Positions 26,886 through 34,693 of a stretch of 64,000 nucleotides of DNA are shown here, one piece after another. The stretch is from Amycolatopsis balhimycina FH 1894 (GTDB lineage Bacteria > Actinomycetota > Actinomycetes > Mycobacteriales > Pseudonocardiaceae). Position numbers and translations under genes: made by a program. The stretch is from positions 2,838,649 to 2,902,648 of the forward strand of contig NZ_KB913037.1 in assembly GCF_000384295.1 (NCBI RefSeq). Reading direction: 5' to 3'. Below the pieces are notes generated by a model. It searched no databases and was not told the DNA's origin. It worked only from the letters and a program-made list of their open reading frames with translations. The stretch's first letter is position 1; each line of letters starts with the position of its first letter.

Positions 26886-28049
26886 TTACGCCCGCTGCAG
26901 CGAGTCCGGCCCCAGCTCGGCGAGCGTGCGGTGGCCGGAAAGGCCCATGGTCAGGTCGAAGTCCGCCAGCAGGCTCCGCAGGACGTGGCGCACGCCGTCC
27001 TCGCCCGCGTGGGCCAGGCCGTACACCCACGGGCGGCCGACCAGCACCGCCCGCGCGCCCAGCGCCAGCGCCTTGAGCACGTCCGCGCCGGTGCGGACGC
27101 CCGAGTCGAAGAGCACCTCCATGCGGTCGCCGACCGCCGCGACGATGCCGGGGAGCGCCTCCAGCGCGCCGATCGCGCCGTCGACCTGGCGGCCGCCGTG
27201 GTTCGACACCACGATGCCGTCCACGCCCGCCTCGGCCGCGCGGCGCGCGTCCCCGACGTGCTGGATGCCCTTCAGCACGATCGGGCCGTCCCAGTGCTCG
27301 CGCAGGAACGGCAGCTGGTCCCACGTCCGGTCGGTGCCGGTGAGCATGCCGATCCAGCGCAGGATCGCCATGTTCGGGTCCTCTTCCGGCGTCTTCTCCA
27401 GCAGGCCGCGGAACACCGGGTCGGTGAACGGGACCGCGCACCCCTCCCCCTTCAGGAACGGCAGGTACGCCTGGTCCAGATCGGACGGTCGCCACGCCAG
27501 CGTCCACGTGTCGAGCGTGACGACCAGCGCCGTGTACCCGGCGTTCTTCGCCCGCGTGAGCAGGCTCGCGCAGACGTCGTTGTCGCCGGGCCAGTACAGC
27601 TGGAACCAGCGCGGGCCGTCGCCGTTGGCCGCGGCGACGTCCTCGATGCCGGTGGACGACGCCGTCGAAAGAATGAACGGCAGGCCGACCGACGCGGCGG
27701 CGCGGGCGGTCGCGGACTCGGCGTCCGGGTGGACGATCGACTGGACGCCGACCGGCGCGACGGCCACCGGTGCGGGCAGCCGGGTGCCGAGCACCGTCGT
27801 GGCCAGGTCGCGGTCGGTGGCGCCGGTCAGCATCCGGGGGACGATCCGCCAGCGGTCGAACGCCTCGCGGTTGGCGCGCGCCGTCGCGCCGGAGCCCGCC
27901 GCGCCCGCGACGTAGGAGAACGGGCCGGGCGCCATGACCTCGCGGGCCGACGCTTCGAGCTTCGTCGCGTCGGTCGAGCACGGCGGCAGCTGACCGCCGA
28001 GTCCCTGCAGGTAGAGCTCGTTCTGGTAGCTGCCGAAGCGTTCGGTCAC
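26886..28049 (-). CDS. FMN-dependent alpha-hydroxy-acid oxidase, lactate 2-monooxygenase-like
   Basis: A 387-residue TIM-barrel flavoenzyme. The GTG at 28,049 has GAGGAGG six bases upstream. Family residues are present: K260 (VLKGI), catalytic H284 and R287 in SNHGGRQ, and the phosphate-binding DSGVRTGADVLKALALGA near the end. Relatives oxidise L-lactate or similar 2-hydroxy acids using FMN; the length and the long insert before the WDGPIVLKG strand resemble mycobacterial lactate 2-monooxygenase, which yields acetate and CO2. The substrate is inferred. It is divergent from the saccharopine-dehydrogenase-like gene with 105 bases between starts. Confidence 0.88.
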   Translation of the reverse strand: MTERFGSYQNELYLQGLGGQLPPCSTDATKLEASAREVMAPGPFSYVAGAAGSGATARANREAFDRWRIVPRMLTGATDRDLATTVLGTRLPAPVAVAPVGVQSIVHPDAESATARAAASVGLPFILSTASSTGIEDVAAANGDGPRWFQLYWPGDNDVCASLLTRAKNAGYTALVVTLDTWTLAWRPSDLDQAYLPFLKGEGCAVPFTDPVFRGLLEKTPEEDPNMAILRWIGMLTGTDRTWDQLPFLREHWDGPIVLKGIQHVGDARRAAEAGVDGIVVSNHGGRQVDGAIGALEALPGIVAAVGDRMEVLFDSGVRTGADVLKALALGARAVLVGRPWVYGLAHAGEDGVRHVLRSLLADFDLTMGLSGHRTLAELGPDSLQRA

Positions 28050-28154
28050 GGTTGCCTCCTCGCGTTCGAGGGGGCACTGTACCCGCCGGTATTTCACCCG
28101 GCACGAGGAAGTGACCGACGGGTAACCTGAGGTCGACGTCCCGGAGGAGAAGAC

Positions 28155-29242
28155 ATGCGCACGTACGACGTGGTCCTGTTCGGCGCCACCGGGTTCACCG
28201 GCGGCCTGACCGCCGAGTACCTGGCCCGCCACTCACCCGCGGACCTGCGCTGGGCGCTGGCCGGGCGCAACCGCGGCAAGCTCGAGGCCGTCCGGACGCG
28301 GCTCGCGGAGCTCGACGACCGGTTCTCCTCGCTCGACCTGCTCGTCGCCGACTCCGGCGACCCGGCGTCGCTGCGGGCCGTCGCCGAAGCCACCAAGGTG
28401 GTGATCACGACCGTCGGCCCGTACCTGGACCACGGCGAACCGCTGGTGGCGGCGTGCGCCGAGGCGGGCACCGACTACGTCGACCTCACCGGCGAACCCG
28501 AGTTCGTCGACCGGATGTACCTGGCGCACGACCGGCGCGCCCGCGAGACCGGGGCGCGGCTGGTGCACGCGTGCGGGTTCGACTCCGTCCCGCACGACCT
28601 CGGCGCGTGGTTCACCGTGCGGCAGCTGCCGGAAGGCGTGCCGCTGAAGGTCGACGGCTACGTCCGGGCGAGCGGGATGCCGTCCGGCGGCACGGTGCTC
28701 AGCGCGCTGACCATCATGTCGCGGCTGCCGGCCGGGGCCCGCACCGGGTCGACGGCGCGGGCTGGTGGGCGGTGCCGCTGCCGACGATCGACCCCGAGAT
28801 CGTCCGCCGGTCGGCGGCCGCGTCCGAGCGCTACGGGCCGGACTTCACCTACCGGCACTTCGCCGCGGTCAAGCACCTGCCGGTGCTCGCGGGCGGCGTC
28901 GCCGGCGCGGGTGTCCTGCTCGCCGCGGCCCAGATCCCGCCGGCCCGGCGGGCGCTCTCGCGGTTCCTGGCCCCCGGCAGCGGCCCGAGCCCCGAGCGAC
29001 GGGCCCGCTCGTGGTTCTCGGTCCGGTTTGTCGGCGAAGGCGCTGGTGAGCGGGTCGTGACGGAGGTGTCCGGCGGCGACCCGGGCTACGACGAGACGGC
29101 GAAGATGCTGGCGGAGTCGGCGCTGTGCCTGGCGACGGACGACCTGCCGCCGACTTCCGGCCAGGTGACCACGGCGACCGCGATGGGCGACGCGCTCGTG
29201 GACCGTCTCACCAAGGCGGGGCTGCGCTTCGCGACGCTGTGA
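28155..29242 (+). pseudogene. Saccharopine dehydrogenase-like trans-acting enoyl reductase, frameshifted
   Basis: The start (ATG 28,155, GGAGGAG upstream) opens a Rossmann domain with VVLFGATGFTGGLTAEYL, and the reading continues to about 28,735 (MSRLPAG). The rest of the family sequence, from GWWAVPLPTIDPEIV to the end at 29,242 (TKAGLRFATL), is in the next reading frame. Some 25-35 residues normally found between these blocks are also missing, so a deletion of roughly 80-100 bases that is not a multiple of three is likely, perhaps between GC-rich repeats. Related mycobacterial proteins act as enoyl reductases for polyketide lipids. Either the gene is broken or this is an assembly error. Its end overlaps the convergent monooxygenase gene by 35 bases. 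Confidence 0.8.
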
Positions 29243-30689
29243 TCTCGTAGTCCCCCTCGTCGAACGAACCGACCCGCGACCGCAGCCGCCCGGTGGAGAA
29301 CGGCCAGCTGAAGCTGTTGCGGCCGTTGACGTCGGTGTAGTAGCTGGAACAGCCGCCGGACTGGTACACCGTGCCCGGCAGCGCGGCCTGGACCTCGGCG
29401 TTGAACGCCGCCTGCGCCTCCGGACGGACCGACAGCGACGTCCCGTCCGCACGCAGCGTCCGGGTCACCGCGGCCACCGTGTGCCGCAGCTGCGCCTCGA
29501 GGATCATGAACGCCGAAGAATGCCCGGTGCCGAGGCTGGGCCCGAGCAGCAGGTAGAGGTTGGGGAAGCCGGCGACCGTCGTCCCGGCGAACGCCTGGGG
29601 GCTGCCCTTCCAGTGGTCGTCGAGGCTGCGGCCCTCGGCGTCGAACACGCGCGCCGACACCGGCATGTCGAGGATGTGGAAGCCGGTGCCGAAGATGATT
29701 GCGTCGACCTCGGCCGACGAACCGTCCGCGCCCAGCACCCGGCTGCCCTCGACCGCCCGCACCGCCGTCGGATGGACGTCCACAGTGGACTGCGTCAGCG
29801 CGCGGTAGTAGGTGTTCGACATCAGCAGGCGCTTGCAGCCGAGGGTGTAGTCCGGCGTCAAAGCCGCCCGCAGCACCGGATCCCGCACGGTCAGCCGCAG
29901 ATGAGCCAGCCCGATCCGCTGCACCTGCCGCAGCAGCCACGGGTGCCGGAACCCGAAGCCGAGCGCCTCCATCGCGCCGTATTCGGCGCGGCGCAACGCG
30001 CGCTGCAGCGCCGGGAACCGCCGCAGCAACAGCCGTTCCACGCCGGGGACGGGGTGGTCCGGTTTCGGCAGCACCCACTGCGCGGTGCGCTGGAACAGGT
30101 GCAGCCGCCCGGCGCGCGGCACGATCTCGGGGACGAACTGCACCGCGGACGCGCCGCTGCCGATCACCGCGACCCGCTTGCCCGTCAGGTCGTAGCCGTG
30201 GTTCCAGCGCGCCGAGTGGAACACCTCGCCGGGGAAACCGCCGAGGCCGGGCAGGTCCGGGATCAGCGGCTCGTGCCACGGCCCGGTGCCGGCGACCAGG
30301 ACCCGCGCGGTGCAGGGACCCTGTGACGTCTCCAGCTCCCACCGCGCGTCGCGGTCGTTCCACTGCGCGCGTGTCACTTCGACGCCGTACCGGATCTTCT
30401 CGGCGACGCCGAACCGTGCGGCCGTTTCCCGCAGGTAGGCGCGGATCTCGGCCTGGCCGGCGAACGCGCGCGTCCACTCCGGATTGGGCGCGAACGAGTA
30501 GGAGTACAGCGCGGACGGGACGTCGCACGCGCAGCCGGGATAGGTGTTGTCGCGCCAGGTCCCGCCGAGCGAGTCGGCCTTCTCGAGCACGGCGAGGTCC
30601 CCGATCCCGGCCTGGCCCAGGCGGATGGCGGCCCCCAGCCCGGACGCCCCGGCTCCGACGACGAGGACTGCGAAGTCGCGTTGTTCCAT
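29208..30689 (-). CDS. Flavin-containing Baeyer-Villiger-type monooxygenase
   Basis: A 493-residue FAD/NADPH enzyme. The FAD dinucleotide motif GAGASG is at 12-17, the Baeyer-Villiger fingerprint FPGEVFHSARWN at 152-163 (family pattern FxGxxxHxxxW), and the NADPH motif GSGASA at 177-182. Such enzymes insert oxygen into ketones to give esters or lactones, or oxidise heteroatoms; the substrate is not predictable. It is divergent from a TetR regulator with 66 bases between starts and a palindrome in that gap, so the regulator probably represses it. The 3' end overlaps the frameshifted enoyl-reductase gene. Confidence 0.9.
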   Translation of the reverse strand: MEQRDFAVLVVGAGASGLGAAIRLGQAGIGDLAVLEKADSLGGTWRDNTYPGCACDVPSALYSYSFAPNPEWTRAFAGQAEIRAYLRETAARFGVAEKIRYGVEVTRAQWNDRDARWELETSQGPCTARVLVAGTGPWHEPLIPDLPGLGGFPGEVFHSARWNHGYDLTGKRVAVIGSGASAVQFVPEIVPRAGRLHLFQRTAQWVLPKPDHPVPGVERLLLRRFPALQRALRRAEYGAMEALGFGFRHPWLLRQVQRIGLAHLRLTVRDPVLRAALTPDYTLGCKRLLMSNTYYRALTQSTVDVHPTAVRAVEGSRVLGADGSSAEVDAIIFGTGFHILDMPVSARVFDAEGRSLDDHWKGSPQAFAGTTVAGFPNLYLLLGPSLGTGHSSAFMILEAQLRHTVAAVTRTLRADGTSLSVRPEAQAAFNAEVQAALPGTVYQSGGCSSYYTDVNGRNSFSWPFSTGRLRSRVGSFDEGDYEITASRSAAPPW

Positions 30690-30723
30690 TTTCGGAGACT
30701 AACAGTATCTCAAAACCGATGGT

Positions 30724-30749
30724 ACCCCGATTCCGGGGTTCGCTAGAGT
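30724..30749. promoter_or_regulatory. Candidate TetR operator and leaderless promoter
   Basis: ACCCCG-4-CGGGGT (30,724-30,739) is a perfect dyad in the space shared by the monooxygenase and TetR genes. TAGAGT at 30,744-30,749 ends six bases before the TetR ATG, so it can be the -10 of a leaderless transcript. Binding at the dyad would cover the promoter, as expected for autorepression. Confidence 0.45.
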
Positions 30750-30755
30750 GCCCCC

Positions 30756-31346
30756 ATGGCCCGACTCACCCGCGCGGAAAGCCAGGCGCGCACGCGCGAG
30801 CAGCTGATCGAGACCGCGAAGCTGCTGTTCCTGCGCGACGGCTACTCGGTGACGTCACTGGAGAAGGTCGCCGACGAGGCCGGGTACTCGAAGGGCGCGG
30901 TGTACTCGAACTTCCGCAGCAAGGACGAACTCTGCCTGGCGGTGCTCGACCGCATCCACGACGAGCAGGTCGCGCTGATCGCCGAGGCCCTGGCCGGCGC
31001 CGAAGGCGTGGACGGGCTGCTCACCGCGTTCCAGACCTGGGCCGAGCGCAGCATCGGCGACGAGGCGTGGACCGCGCTGGAGGTCGAGTTCGCCACGAAC
31101 GCCCGTCGCGACCCGCACGTGCGCGCCGAACTGGCCGCGCGGGACAAGGCCATCCGCGACACCATCGCCGGCCTGCTCACCGGGTACGCGCGGCGGTTCG
31201 GGATCACGCTCCCGATGTCGGCCGACGACGCCGCGACGGCGCTGCTCAGCCTCGGCATCGGGCTCGGCGTGCAGCGCGCGATCGACCCGACGATCCCGGT
31301 GACCGTGCTGCCCGACGTCATCCGCCTCTTCGCCGGCAAGCGCTGA
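30756..31346 (+). CDS. TetR-family transcriptional regulator
   Basis: A 196-residue one-component regulator. The N-terminal helix-turn-helix (about 12-58) has TSLEKVADEAGYSKGAVYSN followed by FRSKDEL. The C-terminal ligand domain resembles TetR_C_6/BetI-like folds and shows no metal or cofactor motif. It is divergently placed from the Baeyer-Villiger monooxygenase, an arrangement in which the TetR usually represses the enzyme gene and itself until substrate appears. No ribosome site precedes the ATG; a TAGAGT box six bases upstream suggests a leaderless transcript. Confidence 0.92.
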   Translation: MARLTRAESQARTREQLIETAKLLFLRDGYSVTSLEKVADEAGYSKGAVYSNFRSKDELCLAVLDRIHDEQVALIAEALAGAEGVDGLLTAFQTWAERSIGDEAWTALEVEFATNARRDPHVRAELAARDKAIRDTIAGLLTGYARRFGITLPMSADDAATALLSLGIGLGVQRAIDPTIPVTVLPDVIRLFAGKR

Positions 31347-31357
31347 CCGCCCGCATG

Positions 31358-31411
31358 CCATGAGGGGCACCCTCATGGACGTAAAAGCCATGAGGGCACC
31401 CTCATGGCTTT
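31358..31411. repeat. Two perfect palindromes downstream of the TetR gene
   Basis: A 9-base pair of arms (31,358-31,366 and 31,370-31,378) is followed by a 13-base perfect pair (31,384-31,396 and 31,399-31,411) separated by two bases. Both contain CCATGAGGG/CCCTCATGG, so arms can also pair across units. It can end the TetR transcript and resembles in style the palindromes at 41,431 and 46,752. The rest of 31,347-31,616 holds only the chitosanase leader. Confidence 0.65.
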
Positions 31412-31598
31412 CGCCGCGGCGCGCCCGCGGGGCGTCCTTTGAGGACTGGTCGCGGTGGTCTGGACCGTTCACGAACATGAACGACTTCCGCCTCTTGTGG
31501 AGCTCGCTGACTCTTCGCTACCGTGTCGCTACGCCGCAGCTTCGCCCGAATTGCCCATATCCATGTAGCTGTCGTGATCCGACGGCGGCGCATCCCGC

Positions 31599-31611
31599 GG
31601 AAAGGGTTTCC
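31599..31611 (+). promoter_or_regulatory. GGAAAGGGTTTCC dyad before the chitosanase start
   Basis: A 5-base inverted pair (GGAAA/TTTCC) around GGG lies five bases before the chitosanase ATG. It could be a repressor operator, or the AAAGGG may simply serve as a weak ribosome site. The position is certain, the role is not. Confidence 0.3.
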
Positions 31612-31616
31612 TCCCC

Positions 31617-32462
31617 ATGAGCAAGAAGTTGCGGCCGGTCCTCATCGGCACGCTCGGCGCGGCGTCGGTCGCGGCCCTCGTGATCACCACCCCCGCGTTC
31701 TCGTCGGCGGCCCCGGCCCCGGCGCCGGTGGCCGGCGCGTCCGTGCTCGCCGCCGGCGACCTTTCGGCCCCGGCCAAGAAGGAAATCGCGATGAAGCTGG
31801 TCTCCAGCGCGGAAAACTCCTCCCTGGACTGGAAGGCGCAGTACAAGTACATCGAAGACATCGGCGACGGCCGCGGCTACACCGCGGGCATCATCGGCTT
31901 CTGTTCCGGCACCGGCGACATGCTCGAGCTCGTCGAGGCGTACACGAACTCCGTCCCGGACAACCCGCTGGCGAAGTACCTTCCGGCGCTGCGGAAGGTG
32001 AACGGCACGGATTCGCACGCCGGGCTCGGCTCGGCGTTCGAGAGCGCGTGGAAGCAGGCCGCGGCCACCAGCGCGTTCCAGACCGCGCAGAACAACGAGC
32101 GCGACCGCGTCTACTTCAACCCGTCGGTGAGCCAGGGCAAGTCGGACGGCCTGAGCAACCTCGGCCAGTTCGCCTACTACGACGCCATCGTGATGCACGG
32201 CCCCGGCGACAGCTCCGACAGCTTCGGCGGCATTCGCAAGGCCGCGATGAAGAAGGCGAAGACGCCGGCCCAGGGCGGCGACGAGACGACCTACCTCAAG
32301 GCGTTCTTCGCCGCCCGGAAGGTCATCATGAAGCAGGAGGAGGCGCACGCCGACACCTCCCGCGTCGACACCGAGCAGCTGAAGTTCCTCAACGACGGCA
32401 ACTTCGACCTGCACACCCCGCTGAAGTGGAAGGTCTACGGGGACTCCTACACGATCAACTGA
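31617..32462 (+). CDS. csn: Secreted GH46 chitosanase
   Basis: A 281-residue glycoside hydrolase of family 46, with a signal peptide (about 1-31, ending near SSAA) and an Ala/Pro-rich linker. The catalytic acid is E66 in SSAENSS, and the base is D84 in EDIGDGRGYT; their 18-residue spacing equals that of the well-studied Streptomyces N174 enzyme (E22/D40). GIIGFCSGTGDML and the C-terminal HADTSRVDTEQ segment are typical of the family. It cleaves beta-1,4-glucosamine bonds in chitosan outside the cell. It stands alone, with the PHP gene convergent 7 bases away. A dyad just before the start may take part in induction by chitosan oligomers. Confidence 0.95.
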   Translation: MSKKLRPVLIGTLGAASVAALVITTPAFSSAAPAPAPVAGASVLAAGDLSAPAKKEIAMKLVSSAENSSLDWKAQYKYIEDIGDGRGYTAGIIGFCSGTGDMLELVEAYTNSVPDNPLAKYLPALRKVNGTDSHAGLGSAFESAWKQAAATSAFQTAQNNERDRVYFNPSVSQGKSDGLSNLGQFAYYDAIVMHGPGDSSDSFGGIRKAAMKKAKTPAQGGDETTYLKAFFAARKVIMKQEEAHADTSRVDTEQLKFLNDGNFDLHTPLKWKVYGDSYTIN

Positions 32463-32469
32463 GCCGGGC

Positions 32470-33456
32470 TCAGCGGGTCAGGAGCGCATCCGCCGTGCGG
32501 GTGTTGAGGATGCGCTCCGGCCCGATCCCGGCCTTGACCGCACGCTCGCACCCGTAGGGCTGCCAGTCGAGCTGTCCCGGCGCGTGCGCGTCGCTGTCGA
32601 TGGCGAAGTCGCAGCCGATCTCCGCGGCCAGGCGCAGCAGCCGCATCGGCGGGTCGAGCCGCTCCGGGCGGGAGTTGATCTCCACCGCGACGCCGTTCTC
32701 GCGGCACGCGGTGAACACCGCTTCGGCGTCGAACTCCGACTCGGGACGGCCGCGGCCGGCGACCAGCCGTCCGGTGCAGTGCCCCAGCACCCGCACGTGC
32801 GGGTTCCGGACCGCCGTCACCATCCGCCGGGTCATGTCCCCGGCCGGCATCCGCAGCTTCGAGTGCACGCTCGCGACGACGAAGTCCAGCTGCCCCAGCA
32901 GGTCCTCTTCCTGGTCGAGGGAACCGTCGTCGAGGATGTCGACCTCGATGCCGTGCAGCAGCCGGAAGGGCGCCATCAGTTCGTTGGCCTTCGCGACGAT
33001 CTGCATCTGCAGCCGGAGCCGGTCGGGGGAAAGCCCGTTCGCGACGGTCAGCCGCGGCGAGTGGTCGGTCAGCACCATCCACTCGTGCCCGAGGTCGCGG
33101 CCCGCGACGGCCATCTCGCCGATCGGGCTGCCGCCGTCGGACCAGTCGGAATGCGTGTGGCAGTCGCCGCGCAACGCCGAGCGCAGCGGCTCGCCGTCCG
33201 GCAGCTTCTTCTCGACGATCTTCGCCCGGTACGCCGGGTCGCGCCCGGCCAGCGCGTCCTCGATGACCCCGGCGGTGGCCTTGCCGATTCCCGGCAACGA
33301 GGTGAGCGTGCCGTTCCCGGCCAGCTGCGAGAGCTTCTCGGCGCCGGTCTTGTCGACGGTCGCGGCCGCGTTGCGGAACGCGCGGACGCGATAGCTCGGT
33401 TCACCCGCGCGTTCGAGCTGGAACGCGATCTCCCGCAACGCCCATGCCGGATCCAT
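32470..33456 (-). CDS. PHP-domain phosphoesterase with N-terminal helix-hairpin-helix (PolX-like, polymerase domain absent)
   Basis: A 328-residue protein. The first about 90 residues form the helical 8-kDa-like region with a helix-hairpin-helix (LTSLPGIGKATAG) known from family X polymerases. Residues about 96-320 are a PHP domain with the metal-binding GDCHTHSDWSDG, a TDHS motif, and HGIEVDI, SVHSK, GHCTG, and DSDAH histidines and aspartates. PolX proteins have a complete polymerase between or before these parts; here it is missing. It may act as a metal-dependent 3'-5' exonuclease or phosphatase. It lies 9 bases downstream of the phosphoesterase gene on the same strand, so the two may be cotranscribed. 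Confidence 0.85.
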   Translation of the reverse strand: MDPAWALREIAFQLERAGEPSYRVRAFRNAAATVDKTGAEKLSQLAGNGTLTSLPGIGKATAGVIEDALAGRDPAYRAKIVEKKLPDGEPLRSALRGDCHTHSDWSDGGSPIGEMAVAGRDLGHEWMVLTDHSPRLTVANGLSPDRLRLQMQIVAKANELMAPFRLLHGIEVDILDDGSLDQEEDLLGQLDFVVASVHSKLRMPAGDMTRRMVTAVRNPHVRVLGHCTGRLVAGRGRPESEFDAEAVFTACRENGVAVEINSRPERLDPPMRLLRLAAEIGCDFAIDSDAHAPGQLDWQPYGCERAVKAGIGPERILNTRTADALLTR

Positions 33457-33465
33457 ACGCCTTGT

Positions 33466-33969
33466 CTACCCCCTGAGGGGCAGTTGACGCAGCTCGACGT
33501 CCGTCAGCCGGCCGTGGGAAATCGACGCCGTCTGGTACGTGCAGTACGGCTGGCGCCGCCGGTCGGTCGGCGAACCCGGGTTGAGCAGCCGCAGCCCCGC
33601 CGGGGTCGTCGTGTCCCAGGGGATGTGGCTGTGCCCGAAGACCAGCACGTCCGTGTCCGGGAACTGCGCGTCGCACCGCTGCTCCCGGCCCTGCTTGGCG
33701 CCGGTCTCGTGGATCACGGCCAGGCGGACGCCGTCGAGGTCGGCCCGCGCGATCTCGGGCAGCCGCGCCCGCAGCGCCGGGCCGTCGTTGTTGCCGTACA
33801 CGCCGATCAGCCGCTTGCTGCGTTCTTCCAGCTCGTCCAGCAGGGCGACGTCGACCCAGTCGCCGGCGTGCACGACGACGTCCGCGGCTTCGGCTTCGTC
33901 CCACACCTGTGATGGCAACGCGCGGGCGCGAGCCGGCAGGTGCGTGTCCGAGACGAGCAGCAGCCTCAT
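33466..33969 (-). CDS. YfcE/MJ0936-type metallophosphoesterase
   Basis: A 167-residue calcineurin-fold phosphoesterase. The two-metal site is visible: D8 and H10 (VSDTHLP), GD in VHAGDWVD, GNND in VYGNNDG, and the GHSH motif near the C-terminus. Relatives hydrolyse small phosphodiesters such as bis-pNPP in vitro; the natural substrate is unknown. Its ATG overlaps the stop of the GntR gene (ATGA), and the PHP gene follows 9 bases later, suggesting an operon of GntR, phosphoesterase and PHP protein. Confidence 0.9.
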   Translation of the reverse strand: MRLLLVSDTHLPARARALPSQVWDEAEAADVVVHAGDWVDVALLDELEERSKRLIGVYGNNDGPALRARLPEIARADLDGVRLAVIHETGAKQGREQRCDAQFPDTDVLVFGHSHIPWDTTTPAGLRLLNPGSPTDRRRQPYCTYQTASISHGRLTDVELRQLPLRG

Positions 33970-34619
33970 CCGATGGCCTTGAGCACCCGTTCCAGGAACC
34001 CGCCGATGTGGTCGCGCAGCAGCGAGGCCGCGCCCTCGGCGTCACCCTTCTTGGCCGCCGCGAGCACCGCTTTGTGCTCGTTCCACTCCTTCTTCCAGCT
34101 GGGGTTGGCCTCCCAGCCGACGACGCTGATCAGCGCCGCGCGGTCCTTGAGGTCGTCGAGGATGGTGACCATCAGCGGGTTACCGCAGCCGCGGTAGAGG
34201 GCGCGGTGGAACCGGCGGTTCAGCAGGCTCAGCGCGGCCTGGTCCTTGTCCGCGATCGCCGACGACCCCTCCTTCAGCGCCTCGGCCGCGTCTTCGAGCA
34301 GCTCGGGGTCGTGCCGCCCGACCGTCCGCCGGACGGCCTCCGGCTCGAGCACCATCCGCACGTCGTAGACGGACTTCGCGAGCTCGGCGTCGACCTTGAC
34401 CACGGATGCGCCCTTGTACGGGCTGAAGGTGACCAGCCCGGAGTTGGACAGCACCTTCAGCGCTTCGCGCACCGGCGTCTTCGACACCCCGAGCCGCGCG
34501 GCAAGCTCCGCCTCGACCAGCGGTTGACCGGGGAGGAGCTCCCGGGTCAGGATGCCGCGGCGGATCTCCTCCAGGACCACTTCGGTCCGGGAGGCGGGCA
34601 GGCTGAATGTCCCGGTCAT
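33966..34619 (-). CDS. GntR-family (FCD subfamily) regulator
   Basis: A 217-residue regulator with a GntR winged helix (about 10-75: LARLGVSKTPVREALKVLSN-like) and an all-helical FCD effector domain (about 85-205) with the metal-ligating D/H pattern (NRRFHRALYRG, RDHIGGF). FCD proteins sense organic acids and usually control the neighbouring catabolic genes. It is divergent from the IlvD/Edd dehydratase with 74 bases between starts, and a partial dyad lies in that gap, so the dehydratase is its likely target. Its stop overlaps the start of the phosphoesterase gene. Confidence 0.92.
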   Translation of the reverse strand: MTGTFSLPASRTEVVLEEIRRGILTRELLPGQPLVEAELAARLGVSKTPVREALKVLSNSGLVTFSPYKGASVVKVDAELAKSVYDVRMVLEPEAVRRTVGRHDPELLEDAAEALKEGSSAIADKDQAALSLLNRRFHRALYRGCGNPLMVTILDDLKDRAALISVVGWEANPSWKKEWNEHKAVLAAAKKGDAEGAASLLRDHIGGFLERVLKAIG

Positions 34620-34664
34620 AGCGCGCTCCCTCGATCTGTGGGCCTATTCAACCAGGCCCGTCAG

Positions 34665-34678
34665 ATCGTATATCAGAT
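34665..34678. promoter_or_regulatory. Candidate GntR operator
   Basis: ATC-GTATATCA-GAT is a 14-base imperfect dyad (10 of 14 symmetric positions), A/T-rich against a GC-rich background, midway between the divergent GntR and dehydratase genes. FCD regulators bind short dyads of this kind. Position and symmetry support it; binding is inferred. Confidence 0.35.
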
Positions 34679-34693
34679 GCCATACTGAATCGT

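Noticed and set aside
22939..27915. A plus-strand frame of over 1,600 codons opposite hrpA
   Set aside because: Composition is that of an antisense shadow (Arg/Gln/Val-rich, no domains), and hrpA on the other strand is complete and of normal length.
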